Shown here piece by piece: positions 26,858 through 34,361 of a stretch of 64,000 nt of DNA. The notes under the pieces were generated by a model. That model did not search any database and was not told where the DNA came from. It saw nothing but the letters and a program-made list of their open reading frames with translations. Numbering within the stretch: the first letter of the stretch is position 1; the number at the start of each line of letters is the position of its first letter. A program made the position numbers and the translations under genes. Source of the stretch: Marinomonas sp. TW1 (GTDB taxonomy: Bacteria; Pseudomonadota; Gammaproteobacteria; Pseudomonadales; Marinomonadaceae); contig NZ_JSEE01000001.1 of the NCBI RefSeq assembly GCF_001625355.1, forward strand, positions 186,001 through 250,000, in the 5' to 3' direction.

Positions 26858-27695
26858 TAGGCTGATACTCAGTGTGAAAATTTGGGTGAAGTGATGATGG
26901 ATAATTGGGAATACAAATAAGCTGTTTAGAAATAGGTTCTTGAACTACCCTAGCGTCTAAATCAAATACGCTTTTTAAATTTTCACTAGTAAAAACATCA
27001 TTTGGCTTGCCATGTTGACAGATTTCACCATCACGCATCATAACCAAATAATCTGCATAGGCAGCGGCTAAATTTAGCTCATGCAAAACCACCACTAGCG
27101 TTCGCTGTAAATCATGGGCTAAATGCACTAACAGATTCATCAAATCTACTTGTACTTTTAAATCGAGATATGTCGTCGGCTCATCCAGCAAAATCAGATC
27201 TGTCTCTTGAGCCAGTACCATCGCAATCCAACAACGCTGGCGTTGCCCACCAGACAAATCATCCGCTAATCTATTGGCAAACTCACTAACTTGAGTCACA
27301 TCCATAGCCGCCTGTACGGCGCCTTCATCTTCGGTGGACCATTGTCTGAACAAACTCTGATGTGAAAATCGCCCCTGAGAAACCAGCTCCTTTACTGTTA
27401 ACCCCTCTGGAGCCACTGGCCCTTGAGGTAATACAGCAAGTTTTTTCGCCACATCGCGGGTATGAGATTTGTGAATATCGTGGCCATCTAACAATACACA
27501 CCCCGTTTTTGGAGTAAGAATCCGTGAGAGGGTTTTCAACAAGGTAGACTTGCCACTGCCATTTGGACCAATTAAGACAGTCACTTGATTAGGCGGCACT
27601 TGAAAATTAACCTGCTTGAGAATCACTCTGTCGCCATAGGCAACCGAAAGATCATCACCTGCCAGCCTGATATTGCTATGAACCCGTTTACTCAT
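26847..27695 (-). CDS. iron-siderophore ABC transporter ATPase, FecE/FhuC-like
   Basis: A 282-residue ABC ATPase with Walker A GPNGSGKS at 43-50, signature LSGGQRQR and Walker B LILLDEPTTYLD. It resembles FecE/FhuC, which energise ferric-siderophore import. It lies between the binding-protein gene (about 100 bp upstream) and the permeases. Confidence 0.9.
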   Translation of the reverse strand: MSKRVHSNIRLAGDDLSVAYGDRVILKQVNFQVPPNQVTVLIGPNGSGKSTLLKTLSRILTPKTGCVLLDGHDIHKSHTRDVAKKLAVLPQGPVAPEGLTVKELVSQGRFSHQSLFRQWSTEDEGAVQAAMDVTQVSEFANRLADDLSGGQRQRCWIAMVLAQETDLILLDEPTTYLDLKVQVDLMNLLVHLAHDLQRTLVVVLHELNLAAAYADYLVMMRDGEICQHGKPNDVFTSENLKSVFDLDARVVQEPISKQLICIPNYPSSLHPNFHTEYQPNEE

Positions 27696-27796
27696 TTACA
27701 TCTACCACTTTTTATCAATGCCAACGCCGTATTCAATAACCAAATTACAGATCATTGAGTAAGCTATCACTTTGCTAAATACCAGAAAACTCCACC

Positions 27797-28792
27797 TTAA
27801 GGCGTATTCATAACCTTAGTATTTGGGTCTCCATCAATAGCTTGCTCAATTAGGGGAACTATTGTCTCGATGGCCACAGGCAAACTAAGTAAACTACCGT
27901 AAGAAATGGCTCCATTAAGAATGGAGGAAGTGGACAAAAAGACCTCACGGCCTTCCTTATAGGCACGTAGATGCGGACGTAGCACGAGGGATTCAATCTT
28001 TTCTTTGGCACCTTCCCCTGTATACCAAAATAAAATATCGGCATCTAATAGGAATAATTGTTCTTCAGAGATAGTAGTGTAAAAATTACCTTTGCTACTT
28101 AAAGCATTGATACGCGGGTCTACTCTCAACCCTAATTCGGTTTTCAAACGTACCGTAACATCCTCCTCTGAGTACACTCCCACACTGCCATTCCAATATG
28201 TTGCCATCGCTAAGGTCTTGTTTGACCAATCAGGATGACTGGCTTTAACAGATTCAATTTTCCTTTTAATGTCTGCAATCCTAGCCGCGACCTCTAGCTC
28301 TTTGTTTACAACTTTTCCAATAATTTGAGCCCTCTCTTCCCAAGTAAGCATGTACATGCCAACATCTTTAGGGGCTGCAACCACCGGTGCTATCTTACTC
28401 AACTGCTCATAATCTTCTTTTGAAATACCTGAACGGATGGCAATGATCACATCAGGGTTGGTCTTGGCGATTTGCTCAAAGTTCAACTCACCTCTAATCA
28501 GCTCTGGTGTGGTATTCAGATAAGGCTGCGCCCAAGGCCAGACACCACTCTCATTGTCACCAAACCAATAACGTACTGTTAATGGCTGATAACCAAGGGC
28601 GAGTAAATTATCACCACCACCCCAATCCACCGTAGCGACCCTCTTGGGCAATCCGGAAATAACTGTGGTGCCGAACTTGTGCTCTATAGTCAGAGGGTAT
28701 TCGGTTGCAATGCTCCACATAGAACAAAAAATCGCCATGGCGGCGAGCGTGCATTGACTAATGCGGGAGAGGAGGATGGTTGAAATTTTCAT
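27797..28792 (-). CDS. periplasmic iron-siderophore binding protein
   Basis: A 331-residue periplasmic binding protein of the FecB/FhuD type. It has an N-terminal signal region (LAAMAIFCSMWSIATE) and the two-lobe pattern with LPKRVATVDWGGGDNLLALG and NPDVIIAIRSGIS. It carries the ferric chelate from the TonB receptor to the FecC/FecD channel. It follows the receptor gene by 139 bp, a gap that contains a strong two-part hairpin. Confidence 0.87.
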   Translation of the reverse strand: MKISTILLSRISQCTLAAMAIFCSMWSIATEYPLTIEHKFGTTVISGLPKRVATVDWGGGDNLLALGYQPLTVRYWFGDNESGVWPWAQPYLNTTPELIRGELNFEQIAKTNPDVIIAIRSGISKEDYEQLSKIAPVVAAPKDVGMYMLTWEERAQIIGKVVNKELEVAARIADIKRKIESVKASHPDWSNKTLAMATYWNGSVGVYSEEDVTVRLKTELGLRVDPRINALSSKGNFYTTISEEQLFLLDADILFWYTGEGAKEKIESLVLRPHLRAYKEGREVFLSTSSILNGAISYGSLLSLPVAIETIVPLIEQAIDGDPNTKVMNTP

Positions 28793-28831
28793 AATGATGT
28801 TTCACTTTTGATAGAAGCTGTCTTAATAATA

Positions 28832-28881
28832 AAGACGAGCACACTCATAAGAGGAATAAAATGAGTGGCTCTCCTCGTCTT
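28832..28881 (-). other. two-part hairpin between receptor and binding protein genes
   Basis: Outer arms AAGACGAG/CTCGTCTT and inner arms CACTCAT/ATGAGTG, no clear T run after it. It could stabilise the receptor message or reduce read-through so the receptor is made in excess. Confidence 0.5.
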
Positions 28882-28931
28882 GCTACGACTGATTTACACC
28901 GTTCCGTTAGTCTGTAAGTGACGTAAAATTC

Positions 28932-31043
28932 TTAGTAGGTCCAAGTCACCGTCCCTAAGACTGAACGACCTGGACCATAATAGGACTGTCCCCACTGTGG
29001 ACTTTCACGGTATTTCTCATCGCCCACGTTTTTAATGTTAAGGGCTAAGTTCCAGTTCTGGTCAATATTATATTGAGCAAACATATCCACCAGTGCATAG
29101 CTACCTTGCACTTCCTTACCGCTGTAATAGATTTCATTTTGCCAATTTACTCCAGTACCAAGACGTAAGCCCTCAATCTGTGGTAGGTGGTACGCCAGCG
29201 CTAAGCTGAACTGTTCGGTAGGAATGTAAGTACGAGCTTTTTTGCCATCTTTATCTTCGATGCGTACAGTGGTGTATCCTGCACTCACATTGAGTCCCTC
29301 CAACACTTCACCGGAAAGCTCGACCTCGTACCCTTCACTTTTGTAAGTGACACCCTTATATATATTCAGACCACTGGTTGCATCTCGGGTAACATACTCA
29401 CCAAAGTTGTCTTGTTCAGAGCCAAAGCGCGCCAAGGTAAGGACTGCACGACCGTCGTATAACTCTTGTTTTAAACCAAACTCATAGCTATCTCCTTCAA
29501 CTGGCCCTAGGGGATTAAGACTATCATCAACCCAAGTTTGCGCTTTAAAGACCTTGCTATAGCTACCATATAGCAAGGTTCCAACCATCGCCTCATAGGT
29601 CACTCCAATGTAAGGCACCACTTCATTGGCTGAAGCGTCTTGATTGCTTCCATAGTTGATACCAGATTGTTCAATATCAATCGCACGAGCACCAAGCAAC
29701 ACCGCAAGATCATCGTTCGCTTTAATTCGGGTCGAAACGTAATAAGAATCTTGAGTTTGATTAATATCGGTGGATTGTGAGCTGGCATCATAGGCATCAA
29801 AGTCTGGTCGGGACACATTGCCATCTGCCCAGTCTGAGCCTATAGAATTATAGCGCCATGCAGAGGCATACACAGTACGACCAGTTAGTTCAATATCGGC
29901 CATGTTTACACCAGCCACTAACTCATGATCTTGTCCCCAAGCAGATAATGAGCCTGTCACAAACAGATCTATAATTTGCTCTGTTTCTTTCGCTTCGTAA
30001 TAACTTGCCTCCGCCGTTAACCCAGTGCCTGTATTCGGGTCTGGGTTACCTGTAGTGTAGAAGGACTCCCATTCTTTTTCCTGCACATCACGGGTATAAA
30101 TAGCTTTAACCATCCAGTTTGAACTGAGGTCATGTTCCAACTCTAAGAATGTGCGAGTTTGGGTCACATCTTGATAAGCCCAGTCTGGGGCGGTGTTGGT
30201 GGAGCGGCTGTAACTGGTCAAAGAACCATCACTATAAAACAGAGGTAAAGCGCCAGAAGGGTTTCCGTCTGCATGACTATCGTTAATGCTATGGCCAATG
30301 GCGTAACGAGTAGAATCGGTGATATCACCACTCAGAATTCCGTAAAACACCTCTCGTTCTTTAGAATAACGGTCTAAGTAAGAATCGCCTTCTTCCTTAG
30401 CAACTACAATGCGTCCTTTTAGTTTATCTCCTACAATTGAGCCAGACACATCCCCTTCAACACGACGCTGGTTCCAACTGCCGGCGGAAGCTTCAACAGA
30501 TGCCTGCGCTTCTTTTGTTGGACGTTTGCGGACGTAGTTAATGGTGGCTGATGGGTTGGCTAAACTAGTAATAAGACCCGTAGCACCCTTAACCACTTCT
30601 ACTTGTTCATAGATTGCGGTGTCTTCTTGTCCTTGGGTTAGACCATATGAGAATGGAACCCCCACACCATCATATTGGAAATTCACAATATCAAAGCCGC
30701 GGGCCGTATAATATGTTCTGTTGGGTTCGACATTTTCTACCGTAACGCCTGGCGCATAGTGAAGCAAAGACGCCACATCCGTTAATGCCAAATCTTCCAT
30801 TTGGTCTTCAGAGATGACGGAGACAGTTTGCGGTGTTTCGTATACTGACAAGTTTAATTTGGTAGCTGATTTAATTTCTTCTGGCTCCCCATATACGTAC
30901 AACGAGCCTAATGTGTTCAGCTCCACATCAATTTGATCTTGCGCGGTATCTGACTCTTGTTCTTCTGCTTTTGCATTAATAGCAATACTCACGGCAATGG
31001 CAACAAGTGACGGCACCAAAATCCCTTTTTTGGGAAGTCTCAT
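28932..31043 (-). CDS. TonB-dependent siderophore receptor
   Basis: A 703-residue outer-membrane receptor with a signal peptide (ILVPSLVAIAVSIAINAKA, then EE). The plug has ETPQTVSVISEDQMEDLAL, YTARGFDIVNFQYDG and VEVVKGATGLI, followed by a barrel that ends ...GTVTWTY. The plug start is of the FpvA/FoxA style, but no N-terminal signalling domain is present, so transcriptional signalling through a sigma/anti-sigma pair is unlikely. First gene of the locus, behind a Fur-like site. The siderophore is unknown; the absence of biosynthesis genes suggests xenosiderophore use. Confidence 0.9.
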   Translation of the reverse strand: MRLPKKGILVPSLVAIAVSIAINAKAEEQESDTAQDQIDVELNTLGSLYVYGEPEEIKSATKLNLSVYETPQTVSVISEDQMEDLALTDVASLLHYAPGVTVENVEPNRTYYTARGFDIVNFQYDGVGVPFSYGLTQGQEDTAIYEQVEVVKGATGLITSLANPSATINYVRKRPTKEAQASVEASAGSWNQRRVEGDVSGSIVGDKLKGRIVVAKEEGDSYLDRYSKEREVFYGILSGDITDSTRYAIGHSINDSHADGNPSGALPLFYSDGSLTSYSRSTNTAPDWAYQDVTQTRTFLELEHDLSSNWMVKAIYTRDVQEKEWESFYTTGNPDPNTGTGLTAEASYYEAKETEQIIDLFVTGSLSAWGQDHELVAGVNMADIELTGRTVYASAWRYNSIGSDWADGNVSRPDFDAYDASSQSTDINQTQDSYYVSTRIKANDDLAVLLGARAIDIEQSGINYGSNQDASANEVVPYIGVTYEAMVGTLLYGSYSKVFKAQTWVDDSLNPLGPVEGDSYEFGLKQELYDGRAVLTLARFGSEQDNFGEYVTRDATSGLNIYKGVTYKSEGYEVELSGEVLEGLNVSAGYTTVRIEDKDGKKARTYIPTEQFSLALAYHLPQIEGLRLGTGVNWQNEIYYSGKEVQGSYALVDMFAQYNIDQNWNLALNIKNVGDEKYRESPQWGQSYYGPGRSVLGTVTWTY

Positions 31044-31112
31044 ACTCTACTCCTAGCTCAATCAGACATTTTGTTAGAAAACTAAATCTAAATTTCACAA
31101 GGCATTTTTATT

Positions 31113-31131
31113 ACAAATGATAATCACACTC
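31113..31131 (-). promoter_or_regulatory. Fur-like box before the TonB receptor
   Basis: ACAAATGATAATCACACTC agrees with the 19-bp Fur consensus at 13 positions, including an unbroken AATGATAATCA core. It is 70 bp before the receptor start. The remaining 31132-31892 spacer is AT-rich; frames open on both strands at 31241-31553 have no recognisable family, so I call no gene. Confidence 0.65.
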
Positions 31132-31892
31132 AATTAATAACCTTTACCATTTATTTAAATTCTTATTTTTTGCACAATTAGGAAAAACCATAATCACCTC
31201 AAAAAAGCATAGAACGAGATCATTAACCTCAAGATCTAGATTATGCTCTATAGCAGTAAACACGAGTGATAATATTTATTATTGTCTTTGATATGGCTAT
31301 GTTCGAGGGATCTACCACTATGGAAACTCTAAATCGTACTGCAAGGCCATTTAATCTAAGTTTTGCTTGCATGGCCGCGCCGATAAAAGAATTGAATGGA
31401 CGCATTTTTGAACAATCTAAAGAATTTAATTGGCACCCTAATATGCTAATTGATGGGACGCCCCTGCATTGCGAAAAAGCGGTATACAGCTCATCTTTAG
31501 TGCTACTAAGAACACCGATTGACACAAACCTTAGGTCACACAACTTCAAATAAAAATCTACTCACACAAGATCTAGCGAAAATACAAAGCAATGAAAACT
31601 TCAAATTAGTCGAGTGACAGAGAGAACTAATAAGGTAAAACAAGGTATTCGAAGAGAGAAAATCTATAAGGTCTGTGATTTATTCGTGCGATCGTCCAAA
31701 ATATACAAGAAATGCTTTAAAAAGAAGACAACGAAACATAGGAATTATCATATATGGCATAGAAAAGTCACACTGAGGTAACACAATATATTTAAAAAAT
31801 ATGATCACAGAGTTATCACAAATATTATGCAATATAAAAAAAAGAGTTGTAAATCAAATATTTGAAAGGTATTTTCTGAAAAATAATAAAAG

Positions 31893-32026
31893 ATGGTGGG
31901 TGTGGAGAGGTTCGAACTCCCGACATTCGCCTTGTAAGGGCGACGCTCTCCCAACTGAGCTACACACCCAATTTGACTTATAAAAGCCAATATTTTGATC
32001 GGAGTGCTGGACTCCAATGTCGATGC
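31893..32026. repeat. 134-bp direct repeat with tRNA-Val, right copy
   Basis: Matches 24509-24642 with a single difference. This copy is continuous with the tRNA array, so it is probably the parent copy. Confidence 0.9.
31894..31969 (-). tRNA. tRNA-Val (UAC)
   Basis: A 76-nt cloverleaf with encoded CCA, anticodon UAC; the last gene of the leftward array. Confidence 0.95.
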
Positions 32027-32109
32027 GAATTATGGGTACAGAATCCCAATAAAACGACATGCTCACCATTGTGATGAGTGATACTACCAACCTACCTTAT
32101 GAAAGTAAG

Positions 32110-32186
32110 TGGCGGAACGGACGGGACTCGAACCCGCGACCCCCTGCGTGACAGGCAGGTATTCTAACCAACTGAACTACCGCTCC
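32110..32186 (-). tRNA. tRNA-Asp (GUC)
   Basis: A 77-nt cloverleaf with encoded CCA; anticodon loop CTGTCAC gives GUC. Confidence 0.95.
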
Positions 32187-32220
32187 ATTGTCATAGATTG
32201 TTTAGCCACTTTCCTATAAG

Positions 32221-32296
32221 TGGTGGGTGTGGAGAGGTTCGAACTCCCGACATTCGCCTTGTAAGGGCGACGCTCTCCCAACTGAGCTACACACCC
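32221..32296 (-). tRNA. tRNA-Val (UAC)
   Basis: A 76-nt cloverleaf, identical in sequence to the other valine genes; the spacer toward the next Asp gene is unique. Confidence 0.95.
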
Positions 32297-32325
32297 GACT
32301 CGTAGTTTTACATCTTGTCGAAAGA

Positions 32326-32402
32326 TGGCGGAACGGACGGGACTCGAACCCGCGACCCCCTGCGTGACAGGCAGGTATTCTAACCAACTGAACTACCGCT
32401 CC
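32326..32402 (-). tRNA. tRNA-Asp (GUC)
   Basis: A 77-nt cloverleaf with encoded CCA, anticodon GUC. Confidence 0.95.
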
Positions 32403-32436
32403 ATTGTCATAGGTTGTTTAGCCACTTTCCTATAAG

Positions 32437-32512
32437 TGGTGGGTGTGGAGAGGTTCGAACTCCCGACATTCGCCTTGTAAGGGCGACGCTCTCCCAACTG
32501 AGCTACACACCC
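32437..32512 (-). tRNA. tRNA-Val (UAC)
   Basis: A 76-nt cloverleaf with encoded CCA; first 233-bp unit. Confidence 0.95.
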
Positions 32513-32558
32513 ATCGTAATGATGGTATTACTTACCAACTTACCCTATCAAAAGTAAG

Positions 32559-32635
32559 TGGCGGAACGGACGGGACTCGAACCCGCGACCCCCTGCGTGA
32601 CAGGCAGGTATTCTAACCAACTGAACTACCGCTCC
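32559..32635 (-). tRNA. tRNA-Asp (GUC)
   Basis: A 77-nt cloverleaf with encoded CCA; first 233-bp unit. Confidence 0.95.
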
Positions 32636-32669
32636 ATTGTCATAGGTTGTTTAGCCACTTTCCTATAAG

Positions 32670-32745
32670 TGGTGGGTGTGGAGAGGTTCGAACTCCCGAC
32701 ATTCGCCTTGTAAGGGCGACGCTCTCCCAACTGAGCTACACACCC
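32670..32745 (-). tRNA. tRNA-Val (UAC)
   Basis: A 76-nt cloverleaf with encoded CCA; second 233-bp unit. Confidence 0.95.
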
Positions 32746-32791
32746 ATCGTAATGATGGTATTACTTACCAACTTACCCTATCAAAAGTAAG

Positions 32792-32868
32792 TGGCGGAAC
32801 GGACGGGACTCGAACCCGCGACCCCCTGCGTGACAGGCAGGTATTCTAACCAACTGAACTACCGCTCC
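32792..32868 (-). tRNA. tRNA-Asp (GUC)
   Basis: A 77-nt cloverleaf with encoded CCA; second 233-bp unit. Confidence 0.95.
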
Positions 32869-32902
32869 ATTGTCATAGGTTGTTTAGCCACTTTCCTATA
32901 AG

Positions 32903-32978
32903 TGGTGGGTGTGGAGAGGTTCGAACTCCCGACATTCGCCTTGTAAGGGCGACGCTCTCCCAACTGAGCTACACACCC
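32903..32978 (-). tRNA. tRNA-Val (UAC)
   Basis: A 76-nt cloverleaf with encoded CCA; third unit. Confidence 0.95.
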
Positions 32979-33024
32979 ATCGTAATGATGGTATTACTTA
33001 CCAACTTACCCTATCAAAAGTAAG

Positions 33025-33101
33025 TGGCGGAACGGACGGGACTCGAACCCGCGACCCCCTGCGTGACAGGCAGGTATTCTAACCAACTGAACTACCGCTC
33101 C
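33025..33101 (-). tRNA. tRNA-Asp (GUC)
   Basis: A 77-nt cloverleaf with encoded CCA; third unit. Confidence 0.95.
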
Positions 33102-33136
33102 ATTGTCATAGGTTGTTTAGCCAACTTTCCTATAAG

Positions 33137-33212
33137 TGGTGGGTGTGGAGAGGTTCGAACTCCCGACATTCGCCTTGTAAGGGCGACGCTCTCCCAACTG
33201 AGCTACACACCC
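33137..33212 (-). tRNA. tRNA-Val (UAC)
   Basis: A 76-nt cloverleaf with encoded CCA; the first valine gene in transcription order, next to the threonine genes. Confidence 0.95.
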
Positions 33213-33252
33213 AATTCATTTAACCTTAAACCAATACTTTGGTAAAAAAGTA

Positions 33253-33328
33253 TGGTGCCGCCACCAAGAGTCGAACTCGGGACCCTCTGATTACAAGTCA
33301 GATGCTCTACCAACTGAGCTATAGCGGC
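33253..33328 (-). tRNA. tRNA-Thr (UGU)
   Basis: A 76-nt cloverleaf with encoded CCA; anticodon loop CTTGTAA gives UGU. One of four copies that look identical. Confidence 0.95.
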
Positions 33329-33372
33329 TAAACGCTAAATCAAATTGTGTATTACTACTTAATGAGTAGTAA

Positions 33373-33448
33373 TGGTGCCGCCACCAAGAGTCGAACTCGG
33401 GACCCTCTGATTACAAGTCAGATGCTCTACCAACTGAGCTATAGCGGC
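33373..33448 (-). tRNA. tRNA-Thr (UGU)
   Basis: A 76-nt cloverleaf with encoded CCA, anticodon UGU; its spacers differ from those of the neighbouring copies. Confidence 0.95.
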
Positions 33449-33491
33449 TTAGCTTACGCAGTTCACTTTTATCGTTACTTAAATCATTAAG

Positions 33492-33567
33492 TGGTGCCGC
33501 CACCAAGAGTCGAACTCGGGACCCTCTGATTACAAGTCAGATGCTCTACCAACTGAGCTATAGCGGC
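33492..33567 (-). tRNA. tRNA-Thr (UGU)
   Basis: A 76-nt cloverleaf with encoded CCA, anticodon UGU. Confidence 0.95.
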
Positions 33568-33626
33568 AAAATAAAAGTAAAATCGTTTTTTGTATCTCAC
33601 CAAGGCAAGAAACTTTGACCAAGAAA

Positions 33627-33702
33627 TGGTGCCGCCACCAAGAGTCGAACTCGGGACCCTCTGATTACAAGTCAGATGCTCTACCAACTGAGCTATAGCG
33701 GC
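33627..33702 (-). tRNA. tRNA-Thr (UGU)
   Basis: A 76-nt cloverleaf with encoded CCA, anticodon UGU; 14 bp from the proline gene. Confidence 0.95.
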
Positions 33703-33716
33703 TAAAAACAAATTCT

Positions 33717-33793
33717 TGGTCGGGACGGCAGGATTTGAACCTGCGACCACTAGCACCCCATGCTAGTGCGCTACCAGGCTGCGCTACGCCCCG
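33717..33793 (-). tRNA. tRNA-Pro (GGG)
   Basis: A 77-nt cloverleaf with encoded CCA; anticodon loop ATGGGGT gives GGG. The first gene of the array in transcription order. Confidence 0.94.
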
Positions 33794-33820
33794 ATGCAAA
33801 CAACAACTCTGTCGTTGTCA

Positions 33821-33836
33821 GCGGGTGCGTATATTA
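33821..33836 (-). promoter_or_regulatory. possible tRNA-array promoter -10 and GC-rich discriminator
   Basis: On the minus strand TAATAT is followed by ACGCACCCGC, a -10 plus GC-rich discriminator of the kind found at stable-RNA promoters, about 28-43 bp before the tRNA-Pro gene. No good -35 is visible, so this is tentative. Confidence 0.3.
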
Positions 33837-34020
33837 CTATAACGAATTGAAAAGGGAAGACTTTTATTGTTTTTTTTTCAATTTAGTCCGATCAATTCAA
33901 AAACCAAGAATAATCGATTAAGCATTGATCTAAATATCATTATTTCACTCAAAATCAGTCGATTTTATCCATTTTATCTGCCCGAAACCTTGCCATGATG
34001 TTTTCAAGCCTCAAAACGAC

Positions 34021-34045
34021 AAAAAGCCACCCTAAGGTGGCTTTT
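34021..34045 (-). terminator. rho-independent terminator after ihfA
   Basis: A perfect 10-bp stem (AAAAGCCACC/GGTGGCTTTT) with a CTAA loop and TTTTT on the minus strand, ending the infC-ihfA transcript. Confidence 0.88.
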
Positions 34046-34060
34046 ATCGTAAACAACAGA

Positions 34061-34357
34061 TCACTCTTGCATATAGTCTTCCACTTTAGACTTAAGCTTC
34101 TGCCCAGGCCTAAAGGTCACTACTGTACGAGCCGTGATCGGAATCTCTTCCCCTGTTTTCGGGTTTCGACCAGGTCGCTGACTTTTCTCACGAACTTCAA
34201 AGTTACCAAAGCCCGACAGTTTAACTTGTTCTCTTTCTACAAGTGAGCTTCGCACCACATCGAAAAAGCCTTCAACTAAATCTTTTGCATCTTTTTTACT
34301 AAGACCAATTGAATCGACTAAGTTTTCAGCTAAATCTGCCTTCGTCAACGATCCCAT
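34061..34357 (-). CDS. ihfA: integration host factor subunit alpha
   Basis: A 98-residue DNA-bending protein of the HU/IHF family, the alpha subunit by its start ([20 protein letters not shown]) and the arm [15 protein letters not shown]. With IhfB it bends DNA at specific sites. It lies 4 bp after pheT, the usual enterobacterial and Pseudomonas order. Confidence 0.97.
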   Translation of the reverse strand: MGSLTKADLAENLVDSIGLSKKDAKDLVEGFFDVVRSSLVEREQVKLSGFGNFEVREKSQRPGRNPKTGEEIPITARTVVTFRPGQKLKSKVEDYMQE

Positions 34358-34361
34358 AAAT

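Larger units (their letters stand above)
32437..33136. repeat. tandem repeat of a tRNA-Val/tRNA-Asp unit (3 units)
   Basis: Three units of 233, 233 and 234 bp, each containing one tRNA-Val, one tRNA-Asp and both spacers. They appear identical except for one extra A in the last unit (GCCAACTTTCC versus GCCACTTTCC near 33120). Partial, more divergent units flank them. Confidence 0.92.

Noticed and set aside
24509-32026. Classic integrative element at tRNA-Val
   Set aside because: There is no integrase or excisionase gene, and the repeat covers the entire tRNA plus 5' flank rather than only its 3' end.
33024-33756. Open frames of 70-90 codons across the tRNA array
   Set aside because: They translate tRNA sequence (the same peptide recurs in each copy) and have no ribosome sites.
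32110-33793. Regular repeats that look CRISPR-like
   Set aside because: The repeated units fold as tRNA-Val, tRNA-Asp and tRNA-Thr with encoded CCA; spacers are themselves repeated, and no cas genes are present.
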